The notes under the pieces: model-generated | The model's database searches: none | Told to the model about the DNA's origin: nothing | Seen by the model: only the letters and a program-made list of their open reading frames with translations | Source of the DNA: Terramyces sp. JEL0728 | Taxonomy: Eukaryota; Chytridiomycota; Chytridiomycetes; Rhizophydiales; Terramycetaceae | Direction of reading: 5' to 3' | Assembly: GCA_027603945.1 (NCBI GenBank) | Contig: JADIIU010000001.1 | Span: 372,001-436,000 of the forward strand | Length of the DNA stretch: 64,000 nt | Part shown: one piece after another, positions 1-9,196 of the stretch | How positions within the stretch are numbered: the first letter of the stretch is position 1 | How the letters are laid out: every line of letters starts with the position of its first letter | Position numbers and translations under genes: made by a program

Positions 1-2
1 CG

Positions 3-797
3 GAACCAGCCAAAACTGTTCAACCTGGTGTCCCAACTGAAGTTAGAGGAGTAAAAACTAGTGCACCAACTTCCCACCCAAGACATGCGGATGCAAAGCC
101 TCCAAAAGCTGCTCCTAGAAAGGAGGTTAAATCTTTGACGGCAGTAGAAGTCAAAGATGAAATTGCAAAGCAAACTGCCAAGAGATCCCCAAGCCCTCCA
201 AAAGAATCCAAAAAGACGGTGGAGATACACAAACTGGATAGCAAAATTGAAAAGTTGTCAGAAGCAGCAGACTTGCAATCGGTTGTCTCGGAGGCAGATT
301 CTCACGCTACAAACACCACAAATGCATCAAAGAAAATTTCAAAGCTGAATGCAAACGCTGCGGAATTTACCCCAAGTTCGTACCCTGCTTTACCGCCAAA
401 TAACTTTTATAAAAAGAAAGAAAAGAATCACAAATTCAACAAACAAGGAGGACCGCAGTATTATCCACAAGAAGGATACTATGTGCCTGATCCCAACTTT
501 AATCCGCAATATTATCCTCAGCCTGGCTATTATCCTCCACCAATGCGGGGCTATCCACAAGTCCCAATGCAGCCAGTGTACCCAGGACATTATATACCAC
601 AAATGAACTATGCTATGATCCCTAATTACCCTGGAGGTATTTATTTATTAAATATAGGACCACCACCACAATTTGTAATGATGCCACCACCATATGGATA
701 TGAACAATCACCTGAAATGTATCAAAATCAAAATGAAGGGCAGCCTGCTGAGGATGTTGTTGCAGTTGAAGATATAGAAAATAATAATGAAAATTAA
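3..797 (+). CDS. Ataxin-2/PBP1-like protein, C-terminal part (5' truncated)
   Basis: The reading frame is open from the window edge, so only the last 257 or so residues are visible. A PAM2 motif (LNANAAEFTP) that would bind the MLLE domain of poly(A)-binding protein lies near residue 117 of the visible part. It is followed by a Tyr/Pro/Gln-rich low-complexity tail. PAM2 followed by a disordered tail is the C-terminal arrangement of ataxin-2/Pbp1, which acts in stress granules and mRNA control. The Lsm and LsmAD domains would lie upstream and are not seen, so other PAM2 proteins are possible. A 21-nt in-frame intron at 637-657 (GTATTT...TTAAATATAG) is inferred; removing it restores a Pro-Gly-Gly-Pro-Pro-Pro run. 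No upstream ATG can be chosen because the gene starts outside the window. Confidence 0.6.
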   Translation, partial: EPAKTVQPGVPTEVRGVKTSAPTSHPRHADAKPPKAAPRKEVKSLTAVEVKDEIAKQTAKRSPSPPKESKKTVEIHKLDSKIEKLSEAADLQSVVSEADSHATNTTNASKKISKLNANAAEFTPSSYPALPPNNFYKKKEKNHKFNKQGGPQYYPQEGYYVPDPNFNPQYYPQPGYYPPPMRGYPQVPMQPVYPGHYIPQMNYAMIPNYPGGIYLLNIGPPPQFVMMPPPYGYEQSPEMYQNQNEGQPAEDVVAVEDIENNNEN

Positions 798-949
798 TGC
801 TAATATATCCTTCCAAAGTTACTACTGTTTTGATGAACTTGGTAGCATGCTTCCTTTAGTTACCAGCGCTGAAGATTTGCACTCTATTGTATCCCAGCCG
901 TTAGAAAGCACTTCCATAGTAACCTTTTGAATTTTTTTGAAAATCATAG

Positions 950-1768
950 TCATAAATATGATATGCGACATTGCCATATTAGCTCCAACTATTCTATATT
1001 AACTACAGCTTGCCCAAAAGCAATGGATTCACTCCCAGTAAGCACAAATGAGCATCCCCACAATGCGAGTGCTATCCAATTGTTGAGCAGTGATGCTACC
1101 ACCCACACAAATAATGATTTGAACTTGCTTATTTCATACAACTGTTTTTTTGCAAGTCTATGTTTCCGCTTCACTTGTTCATAGATGCTCACAGCAACAT
1201 AGATTGAGTTCCAAGTTTCAAATACTACGCACATAAATGCGAGCGCCAAGTATCCCATATTGCTATAGAGGATCAGGAATTGAGGTCGCTGGTGCCCAAT
1301 AACGAAGATAGAACCCAAGGATCCGCTCAGCATAACGAGAAACAGCGGTGGTATACAATACTGTGCCATAGTTAGCCATTTGTACGAGAGAAATGAACTG
1401 ATAATAACAAAAGCCTTTAACAACTCTAGTTTCCTAGTTCTAACTGAATATTACCCTACGACAAGTAGCTGAAATCCGATGGCACACACCATATTCAACA
1501 TCCATCCAATAAATGGAGTTGGCCACAGCAATCCGTCAATCATTTGCATAATTTGCCATGTCAGTAAAATCGACAAGGAAGTGAATACGAAATAATACAA
1601 TTTTTGTTTAGGTCCATACCAACCGTGTAACATCAATATTATAAAGCATGTTGTTCCGAATGAATAAATACCCGTCATTATCATAGCGAATTTTCCAAGG
1701 GATGTCGATAAATCCAGTATATCTGTAGGGTTTCCATCGAAATCTATTCCGACAGTAAATGCAGACAT
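950..1768 (-). CDS. Polytopic membrane protein, unknown family
   Basis: Spliced protein of about 259 residues with six or seven strongly hydrophobic segments (roughly residues 27-48, 58-76, 85-105, 125-150, 160-185 and 218-240) separated by short charged loops. The ATG at 1766-1768 is the first in frame. A 21-nt intron at 1434-1454 is well supported because the frame closes exactly across it. An 18-nt intron at 989-1006 is tentative and sets the last 13 residues; without it the protein stops right after the sixth residue of the intron. The gene is convergent with the ataxin-2-like gene. I do not recognise the family; the layout recalls a seven-helix receptor or small transporter, but no diagnostic motif was seen. 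Confidence 0.6.
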
Positions 1769-2090
1769 TTCAACAAATGACGTAAAGATATTTTGTTTGA
1801 TTAATTAATAGGTTTGACACTACGGATGAACGATCCATTATTCCTCTATATTCGTTAGAACTACACCGAATCTCTGGATCTTGCCGAATGCTTTATTATG
1901 GATCAAATTTCGTAAACATATTTACAATGCTGATTCCTCGAGATTACAAAGTTACAGAAGACCAATTCAAAAGTCAATATATTTGCAATCTGTCTCTAAT
2001 ACATCAATAATTTGGGTTGCCAACACAAAATATGGATCAAACAACGATATTGGGCTACCAACAGCTAAAATTTTTGGAACTTTTCACAAA

Positions 2091-3119
2091 ATGAAACTGG
2101 ATAAAATACCAAAAGTTGAACTACACAATCACATGGAGGGCTCCATAAGATTAGAAACGCTAAAAGAGATTGCAATACAATTAAAAGTCAAAGAGCTTGA
2201 AAATGCCCAAGGAATCGAACCCTTCAAGCAATTTTTTTGTTTGGACAAACCAACTGATAGTTTAACAACATTTTTAACCAAATTTGGGAATATACAGGCA
2301 GTGCTAGTCAACTATGATATAATTGAAAGGATCGCATTTGAAGTCTGTGAAGATGCCCACCGCCAAGGAGTTGTCTTGTTCGAAATGCGATATTCTCCAC
2401 ATTACATCTCGCTTGGGCACTCTGGAATGACGCTGGATGGAATACATTTGGCTGTAATGAAAGGTGTCAACAGAGCAAGGCAAAGTTATGGAATAGTAGT
2501 GGGATTAGTTGGGATATTAGATAGAAATTCTTCACTGGACGAAGCGCAAAAAGTGTCGGATTTCTTTATTAAATACAAATGCGACTTTGTAGCTGTTGAT
2601 CTTGCAAACGATGAAATGTTTGATGCTTTACAGTTCAAGCATGTCTTTGAAACTGCAAAAGAACACGGATTGGGGATTACAATTCATGCTGGTGAAGCTG
2701 GAACATCGGAAAATGTCCGAGAAGCCATCGAGGAATTGGGGGCTACAAGAATAGGCCACGGTGTGATGATTTTGCAAGACGAAAAAGTAGTGGAATTGGC
2801 AAAATCAAAAAATGTCCTACTTGAAGTCTGTCCAATATCTAATTGGTACTGTGGTGTTGTTCCAGACTACCAAAGTCACCCAATTAGGAAGCTATTGAAG
2901 AAGGGATTAAAGGTTTCTATCAACTCGGATGATGCCGGTATTTTCCAAACTGATCTTGTCCTGGACTATCAAATGTTGGTCCAGCATTTCAATTTCACTG
3001 AACAAGAGTTTTTAGAAATGAACCTCAATGCTTTACAGGCGTCATTCTTTGACCAATCTGTGAAAGACAAAGTTTACGAAAAGCACTTTAAACCGTACAT
3101 GGATAAATTAAGCCAATAA
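2091..3119 (+). CDS. Adenosine deaminase
   Basis: 342 residues, close to animal ADA1 length. The enzyme deaminates adenosine and deoxyadenosine to inosine forms in purine salvage. The zinc and catalytic motifs are all present: HNHMEGS near the N terminus (two metal His), HAGEAG (catalytic Glu), IGHG and NSDDAG (metal Asp and partner Asp). The chosen ATG lies 12 codons before the first metal His. The same frame stays open for about 210 nt upstream with no ATG, so a spliced or longer N terminus cannot be excluded. The stop codon TAA is part of an AATAAA, and the convergent GLE1 gene ends only 14 bp away, so the 3' UTR must be very short or overlap GLE1. No intron was needed. Confidence 0.93.
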   Translation: MKLDKIPKVELHNHMEGSIRLETLKEIAIQLKVKELENAQGIEPFKQFFCLDKPTDSLTTFLTKFGNIQAVLVNYDIIERIAFEVCEDAHRQGVVLFEMRYSPHYISLGHSGMTLDGIHLAVMKGVNRARQSYGIVVGLVGILDRNSSLDEAQKVSDFFIKYKCDFVAVDLANDEMFDALQFKHVFETAKEHGLGITIHAGEAGTSENVREAIEELGATRIGHGVMILQDEKVVELAKSKNVLLEVCPISNWYCGVVPDYQSHPIRKLLKKGLKVSINSDDAGIFQTDLVLDYQMLVQHFNFTEQEFLEMNLNALQASFFDQSVKDKVYEKHFKPYMDKLSQ

Positions 3120-3133
3120 ATTTACATGGTATT

Positions 3134-4671
3134 TTAATTTTGCAGTAATACTCTTGATGGATGGGCAGGAATATTTCCTTTTTTGAAAACAGTGTCTTCC
3201 AAGAATAGTTTGAGTTTGGTGGTGGAAGCAACTGAAGAGTTTGGCATCATCGGGATGGATTTTTCGATAATAAGATGCACAAGTTTCTTGCCTTGCTCTC
3301 CATATTGCTGTAGGAGCTTGTACCCAGCAATTTCAAGAAAAGTCAAAATTAATAGTGGTGTTAATTTTCTTGGTTTCATATTTAATATTCTTGCCATCCA
3401 ACTCCAACCGTGTCGAATGTCATAGGAATTTGGAACTAGCGTAAACTACTACTTACTCGCATCAGTTTGCACAATGGCAGCATACAGCGCAACTATTCCA
3501 CACATTCGCTCTCCGTATTGAATTTCAGTTTCATTTTTCTTGAACCCTAGTCTTTCCTGGTATGTTTTTAAAGGTTCCTCTTTTGGCTTCACCAAGTAAC
3601 ACGGAACAATAAATATGCATTTTTTCATGAATCTTCCTAGCAGTACTTGCCAAAACTCTGGGTGTTTGGTTCCTAAATGAACACATAGGATTGCCAGTGG
3701 ATAGGCAGTGTCATTTTTGACTGACACTTCGGTTTCTGCTTGTTTCTACTTCAAAATCAACTTACAACAATCTTTTTCGCCGCAAGATACATTACAACTT
3801 GAGAATATTCCACAGATATCTCCTTGGCACCATTGAAAACATCATTCAATAATTTCGCCAGGCGAACTACTTGGCTCTGACTTTTTGTCAATTGACCAAC
3901 GGTTCTGTTGATCTTCATCTTGCATTTCATCAGCTCGTTCGAAATTTCTGCACTCTTTAGCATATTTGGTTTCAATTCAGATTTGATCTTGCCGACAATC
4001 TGCAAGCATGCGCTAGCTTCTTCCCATGCTTGTTTGGAGACAATCTTGTCGCTAGTTTCATCTGTATCTTTTGGCAGGATTGCTTGTTGAGGAGTTACAC
4101 TTGAATTTTCAATTGCAATCTTTGGAGCATTTTGCTTCAGTTTTGATTGATGGTCTTGCTTTTCCTTTTCAATTCTTTCCTTTTCCAGTTTTTCTTTTTC
4201 CACTTTCTCTCTTTCAAGTCTTTCTTTCTCCACCTTCTCTTTCCTTTCCTTCTCTAATTGTTCTTGTTGCGCGGTTGCTTTTGCCTTTCTCTCCTGTTCC
4301 TCCTTGAGCTCTTGTTTTCGCTTCTGCTCTTCCAACTCCAGGTTCTTTATTTTATCGAGACTCTCTTGAAGGTCCTTCTTCATCAATTCATTGTGTGCAT
4401 TAATTTCGCGCGTTAAATTGGCAACTTTTGATATTCTGGGTTAGCACGACCAACCTTTTCGACTGTTCTGTGTTTAATTTATCTCTTCCAACGGATATCT
4501 CTTTTGATAGCTTCAGCGTGAGTTCATTTTTAGACTGGAACTCTGGAAATACTACTATTTCTCTTGCTGCATACTATGTAAATAATACTATACGCTAGTT
4601 CTTTTTGATGGTGACTTTGTTGCGATTTTGACCGCGTCTAGATTTTGCTCCAGATCTACCCCAATTCGCAT
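3134..4671 (-). CDS. GLE1: mRNA export factor GLE1
   Basis: Spliced protein of 485 residues in five exons. The middle carries a long Glu/Lys coiled coil. The C-terminal half matches the Gle1 fold: FWQVLLGRF followed by the VPCY motif, ERMCGIVALYAAI, then RHGWSWMARILNMKP, the conserved GLNHGW-type region. Gle1 sits at the cytoplasmic face of the nuclear pore and activates the Dbp5 helicase during mRNA export. Introns are at 4574-4593 (20 nt), 4436-4454 (19, GTTGGT donor), 3746-3765 (20) and 3436-3456 (21); the frame closes over all four. The start ATG lies 129 bp from the divergent RPL12 start, so the two share a short promoter region. Confidence 0.9.
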
Positions 4672-4704
4672 CCTGTGGATATGCAGTTATAGTATAAGTG
4701 AGTT

Positions 4705-4719
4705 TAACCCTAACCCTAA
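4705..4719 (+). promoter_or_regulatory. Telomere-repeat-like box upstream of RPL12
   Basis: TAACCCTAACCCTAA is two units of the vertebrate/fungal-type telomere repeat. It sits 82 bp before the RPL12 ATG, inside the 129-bp gap shared with divergent GLE1. Such boxes are known binding sites of TTAGGG-repeat factors (Tbf1 type) in ribosomal protein promoters of many fungi. The sequence is seen directly; the regulatory role is inferred. Confidence 0.6.
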
Positions 4720-4800
4720 TTTATTTCGGAGAATTTTTCGTGTGGCTTGGGAGGATTTGAAGTTTTTTTTCCAGTTGGATTCTCACCTTACACAACAAAA

Positions 4801-5408
4801 ATGCCACCAAAGCCAGGAGCAGACGCTGGAGAAGTTAAATACGTTATTATTCGTTCAACTGGAGGAGAAGTTCCGGGTGGTTCAGTTCTTGCCCCTAAGC
4901 TTGGTCCTCTTGGTGTGGTAAGTAGTTGACACGGATAAAAATTGGATTATTCAGTACAATTTTATCTGGATTTCGATCAAACAGTGATTAATTCTTTAGC
5001 CACCAAAGAAGGCCGGTGACGATATCGCTAAGGCAACCCAAGCTTACAAAGGTTTGAAGGTTACCGTTCGTTTGGCTATTCAAAACCGTCAAGCTACTGT
5101 AGAAGTATTACCATCTGCTTCTACCTTGGTTATTCACGCATTGAAAGAACCTCCACGTGACAGAAAGAAGGAAAAGAATGTTAAACACAGTGGTAACTTG
5201 ACTTTGGAACAAGTATATGAAGTTGCTCGCAAACTTAAATTCAAATCATATGCCAAGGAATTCTCCGGAAACGTCAAAGAAATTCTTGGAACCTGTTTCT
5301 CTGTTGGTTGCACTGTTGATGGCAAATCCCCACAAGATGTTATTCAAATGATCCAATCAGGAGTAAGTTTTTTCTTATTTTTAGGAACTCGAAGTACCAT
5401 CCGCTTAA
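4801..5408 (+). CDS. RPL12: 60S ribosomal protein L12 (uL11)
   Basis: 167 residues, full length for eukaryotic uL11. It binds 28S rRNA at the GTPase centre at the base of the P stalk. The family signatures are present: [42 protein letters not shown] and [12 protein letters not shown]. Two introns are present: 4918-4999, which at 82 nt is the longest in the window, and 5363-5384 (22 nt). The short last exon encodes ELEVPSA and a stop, as expected for the family C terminus. A likely poly(A) signal AATAAA follows about 20 bp after the stop. The gene is divergent from GLE1 with a telomere-like box between them. Confidence 0.97.
4918..4999 (+). other. 82-nt intron of RPL12 (longest intron in the window)
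   Basis: It starts GTAAGTAG and ends TTAATTCTTTAG. It is about four times longer than the usual 18-24 nt. The coding frame closes precisely on PLGV/PPKKAG. I looked for snoRNA boxes and did not find a convincing C/D pair. Confidence 0.9.
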
Positions 5409-5526
5409 ATGTTTTTTATATCGGGAAATCAATAAAACTAGTCATATCTAATGAGATTTTGTATTAGCAATTTAAAGGATCTCTCAATCGCAAAGTCAGA
5501 TGGCCATTGAGATTATAATTGATTTA

Positions 5527-6438
5527 TTACAAGATGGTGCAGTTGCACAATCTAGCTTTTGCTTTTGTATTTTCAGTTTTTTCAGACAGCAACACTTGGA
5601 CATCTTTAGGAATTTGAACAACAGTCTCTATTTGTTTCTTCAATTCGTCAGGATTAGCGATTTGAGATTCAGCGACTTCTTTGCCTTTATCTGCCATTTT
5701 AATCGCTTCTTCTTTGGATTCAGCAACTACTTCAACAGCTTTATCTTTGTTGTCGGTGACAGCCTGAGTGAGTGCTTCTTTGTTGTCGGTGACAGCCTGA
5801 GTGAGCGCTTCTTTCTTTTCAGTGACAGTCTGAGTGAGTGCTTCTTTGTTGTCGGTGACAGCTTGAGTGAGCGCTTCTTTCTTTTCAGTGACAGCTTGAG
5901 TGAGCGCTTCTTTCTTTTCAGTGGCAAACTCCAACAAGTGCTCCTTTGATTCAGCAACTACTTCAACAGCTTTATCTTTGGTTCCTTGAACTGTTTCTAC
6001 TACCTTTTCTTTTGACTCTTGAGCAATTTCAATGGCATGTTCTTTGGTTTCCACAACCTTTTCTTCAGGGTTTGAAACTTGCTTTTCCACTTCATTTCCA
6101 GCAGTCTGTCTAGCATCAGTTTCTTTGATGGTTTGTAATTCTGGTGCTGATTCTGTTGACAATTCGACAGTTTTACTTTGTGTGACAATGTCGATATTTG
6201 CCAACGTTTCTGCAGATAAATTAAGAATTTTAGATTGTCGCTTTTCCAAGTATTTCAAGTGCTTTTTTGAAGTGGTTTGGTGCTCTTGTAAACTTTCTGG
6301 GGAGTTGAATTCCTTGCGACATTCAAGGCAATAGTTGTGTCCAACTTCTTTGACATGAGCGATCAATTCGTCTTCGTTTTCAAAACCAGTAGTACAAGCG
6401 TAGCAATTAAAAGTTTCAATAGAAGCTCTTTCAGTCAT
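5527..6438 (-). CDS. Two C2H2 zinc fingers, 11-residue amphipathic repeats and a CaaX box
   Basis: 303 residues, no intron. Near the N terminus are two C2H2-type fingers (first Cys pair CYAC, second CLEC, each with a His pair). They are followed by about 200 residues of charged helix built on an 11-residue period of the form EKKEALTQAVT / DNKEALTQAVT, resembling synuclein, perilipin or LEA-type amphipathic repeats. The protein ends CNCTIL, a plausible CaaX prenylation site, with Leu last favouring geranylgeranylation. The ATG at 6438 starts the fingers directly; an upstream in-frame ATG at 6468 is possible. The function is unknown; a membrane- or lipid-droplet-bound protein is inferred from the repeats and the CaaX box. 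It is convergent with RPL12. Confidence 0.75.
   Translation of the reverse strand: MTERASIETFNCYACTTGFENEDELIAHVKEVGHNYCLECRKEFNSPESLQEHQTTSKKHLKYLEKRQSKILNLSAETLANIDIVTQSKTVELSTESAPELQTIKETDARQTAGNEVEKQVSNPEEKVVETKEHAIEIAQESKEKVVETVQGTKDKAVEVVAESKEHLLEFATEKKEALTQAVTEKKEALTQAVTDNKEALTQTVTEKKEALTQAVTDNKEALTQAVTDNKDKAVEVVAESKEEAIKMADKGKEVAESQIANPDELKKQIETVVQIPKDVQVLLSEKTENTKAKARLCNCTIL
5756..5920 (-). repeat. Five tandem 33-bp units encoding 11-residue repeats
   Basis: Five near-identical 33-bp units (GTGACAG...CTGAGTGAG on the plus strand) lie end to end inside the zinc-finger/CaaX gene. They alternate between codings beginning EKK and DNK. Weaker copies continue on both sides at protein level only, pointing to recent expansion in this core. 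Confidence 0.9.
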
Positions 6439-6508
6439 CGAATTTTTTTTTGGAAAAACGTAAAACATGTGGTAAGTGCCACAATCCAACTGAAACAAGC
6501 CAAAGCAT

Positions 6509-7560
6509 TTATTTGAAATCTACAACGGGGGCAAAACCAGAGGTGTAATCAAGTGCGGTATCGCTCTTGATTTTCCGTACGAAGGCTTCCTTATCGAAAT
6601 ACCCGCTATCTACCATCGCTTGCAGCTGCTGCCTCTCAACAATGTGCAGCTTTTCTTCGTCTTTCCACTTGTATTCGTAATATTCATTCTCTTGATCTTC
6701 GTCAAAGGATTCCAGTTCCATACCTACATTAAAGTGATATTACCAGGCATCCAGTCACCGTTGATTAATTTATGTTGTTTCAGTACCATTACAATCTCTT
6801 CGTAACTCTTGTCATACGCATTGACGTCAATTTCAAAGAGCTTGGATGACAAAGCGGTGAGTTTATCAAAGAGGACTTTTTGCTGTTGCTTTTCTTCTTC
6901 AGATAAATTATTCTCTGGTTTCTTCTTTTTCCACTTTGGTATCTTTTGAAATGCCAACCCTAATCTTTTGATTGCCTGGGATTAAGGATTCTTACTTTGT
7001 TTATAGTTTCTCTTGGCTGCAAGATGGGAAAGATCTGTCTCCATAATCGATTAGGGTCTGATTCCGTGTCATTATTCATTACGCTTTCCCTTTGGTTTCG
7101 AATTTCTTGTGCAATTTGTGCTCTTTCAATATCAGTTTTGGATACGTCCTTCAACCAAGAATCGTGAATTTCAAGCTCGTCTTTTTTCTTTACGTATACA
7201 CCAGCTTCGGTGAAATCGCTAAATTAGAGTCAATTACCCTTCCTGTAACTCCTGATCCATATTAAAGGACTCCATTTCTTCATTCATTGTCCACTCCTGC
7301 CCTTCAATATCTCTGCTTTTCAAAAAGGTCTTTTTGGGTTGTTCGTCCTGAAATATATCATCTTCCTGCATTTTATTGGTGGGTAGATCGTCATCAGAGT
7401 CTGAATTATCTTCTACTGCATCGTCGGATTCATAGCCATCTTCCTTGAACCCTTTCTTTCTGACTTCCAAATCTTCATCTTCATCTTCGAAATCCGGTGC
7501 ATTTTCATCAAATTTGACTTTTTTCTTGTGTGATTCCTGATATTCATCTTTTCTCTTCAT
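6509..7560 (-). CDS. LIN1: LIN1/CD2BP2-like U5 snRNP protein with GYF domain
   Basis: 330 residues in four exons. The N-terminal third is acidic, as in CD2BP2/Lin1. A conserved block follows (VYVKKKDELEIHDSWLKDV), then a charged middle part and a C-terminal GYF domain (YKWKDEEKLHIVERQQLQA to DSGYF). Family members are U5 snRNP-associated proteins that bind Pro-rich partners through GYF and link to Prp6/Prp8. Introns are at 7219-7237 (19 nt), 6976-6995 (20) and 6724-6743 (20). The start ATG (7560) is only 17 bp from the divergent riboflavin deaminase start, so the two promoters must extend into the neighbouring coding region. It is notable as a splicing factor in a genome with tiny introns. 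Confidence 0.88.
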
Positions 7561-7577
7561 TCTTATTTTTAGATCAA

Positions 7578-8041
7578 ATGGAAACTGACAAGAAATTCAT
7601 GGAATTGGCAATTGAACAAGCAAAATTATGCACATCAGTAGAAACCGCATTCAGCGTTGGCGCAGTGCTAGTGAAAAATAACGAAATTCTATCGGTTGGA
7701 TATTCGCGTGAGATTGAAGGGAATACTCATGCAGAACAATGCTGCTTATTAAAGCTGGGAGATCTCAAAGATGCTCAAGGTGCCACTATATATTCCACAA
7801 TGGTAATTATAATCTGATCCAGGAACCTTGCGGCAAGAGATTATCTGGTAATGTTCCTTGCGCAAATCTAATTGTCAATGCAGGAATAATCAGAGTGGTT
7901 CAAGGTGTTAAAGAGCCCGAGACATTTGTTGGAGAAAGCATAGGGACAAATATTCTTGGAAACGCAGGCATCGCAGTTGAATATTTACCGGGATACGAAG
8001 AACAGTGTCTGGCTGCTAATAAGCACTTGGCTGCCAAATAG
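7578..8041 (+). CDS. Fungal-type DRAP deaminase of riboflavin synthesis (RIB2 deaminase domain alone)
   Basis: 147 residues. It matches the cytidine-deaminase-like domain of fungal Rib2, which deaminates the diaminopyrimidine intermediate of riboflavin synthesis. The motifs are GNTHAEQC (zinc His and catalytic Glu) and TMEPCGKRLSGNVPC (the two zinc Cys), then ETFVGES and VEYLPGYEEQCLAA. In yeast this domain is fused to a pseudouridine synthase; here it stands alone. One intron lies at 7803-7822 (20 nt), placed exactly inside the TMEPC motif. It is divergent from LIN1 at 17 bp and convergent with THOC3 at 67 bp. The substrate is inferred from the family. Confidence 0.88.
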
Positions 8042-8108
8042 CAAGCAAAGCACATCTGAAAATAAAATAATACCTGTAAAGTTCCATACATGGTTTATTG
8101 TAAATATT

Positions 8109-9175
8109 CTACCGCTGCTCTGCTTGTTGATGTCCAAATATATTGATAACCCCAGCATTCCTGCCACTTTCGTTGGCAGAGTATGCGAGAAGCGGTTTCG
8201 AAGGGTTCCAAGATACACAAGGCACTCCAGCATTCGTCTTGATGGTATGAATCAATTCGCCAGACTCGCAGTGTGCCTATATTAATGCTCCAGTACAATT
8301 TCTATTTTGGAATCTTCAGAGGACAATGCCAGAAGCTCGCCATCGTGACTAAAACTAATCGACCTTATTGGTGTGTCACTTCTGCTGAAAGTCTGTACTG
8401 CAAGTAGATATTCAAGATCCCATAGAGCAGCCAATGCATCTGCTCCTCCAGTACAGAAATATCTTCCTCTTGGGTCAAATGAGAGAGTCGTGCAGCTTGA
8501 AGAATGCGCTTCTAGATTGTATGCAGGCTGAAAGGAAGGAAATTCCAATATCTCCACACATCCAGTTCCTATTATTGAATATTGCTTACCTCTAGTTAGC
8601 CAATCTTACCTGTTGTGACAAAAAATAAGTCTCCAGCATAATTCCAGCTGATTTGATTTACAATATCGTAGTCGTTCTTGATGGTTTTGTAAATATATGA
8701 TTTCCCCTTGTCAGTTCCTCCTCTTGGATCTACAAAATACAGCGTATTTTCCTTGATTAAGTCCAGAGTACTTCATCTCCCACTGCAATATTTCTTCCGT
8801 CGGGAGCCCAGCACATATTTATCAACTCCCCATCAGTTTTGACTTGTAGGGTTGGCTTGGATGACTTTATATCCCAAAATCGAATATATTTGTCGAGTGA
8901 TACTGAAGCCAGCTTGTCTGGATGGTCTGGATGCCATTCTACCTTTTCTATCGCATCCGAGTGCCCCTTAAATTCATCTTGAACCTTGTAATCGGTCTTT
9001 TCATAATTTAAAATACGGATGGTCTTGTCTGTCGATCCTGAAGCAAGTTTGAGACCCTTACAACACCAGCTGATTGAATTCACCTTGATTATCTACAGTT
9101 TACTTTCTCCTTGTGCTGCTGATAGTCCTTGGATGTGAGATTCTTAAATTGTTGCTGCAGCCGTTGAATGTTCAT
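8109..9175 (-). CDS. THOC3: THO complex subunit 3 (TEX1), WD40 protein
   Basis: 321 residues forming a WD40 propeller that follows THOC3 from end to end: VNSISWCCKGLKLASGS, GHSDAIEKVEWHP, LINMCWAPDG, ADALAALWDLE, RSISFSHDGELLALSSED, and VSWNPSKPLLAYSA near the end. THO couples transcription to mRNA packaging and export. Introns are at 9084-9103 (20 nt), 8752-8771 (20), 8569-8609 (41, compound) and 8277-8296 (20). The 41-nt intron contains an inner acceptor and a second donor, but only removal of the whole 41 nt keeps the frame. The start is 21 bp from the divergent TAF11 start. Confidence 0.92.
8569..8609 (-). other. 41-nt compound intron in THOC3
   Basis: Read on the minus strand, this is an 18-nt mini-intron-like element (GTAAGATTGGCTAACTAG), two bases (AG), then a second 21-nt element starting GTAAGCAATATT and ending AATAATAG. 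Removing all 41 nt joins ACA-ACA-G to GA-ACT and gives the conserved Thr-Gly-Thr-Gly-Cys. Removing the two elements separately would shift the frame. Confidence 0.85.
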
Positions 9176-9196
9176 ATTTTTATAACTGGATCACTA

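Noticed and set aside
4918..4999. snoRNA in the RPL12 intron
   Set aside because: No convincing C (RUGAUGA) and D (CUGA) box pair with terminal stem was found.
5756..5920. 33-bp array as a CRISPR or satellite
   Set aside because: Units are directly tandem without spacers and encode in-frame 11-residue repeats.
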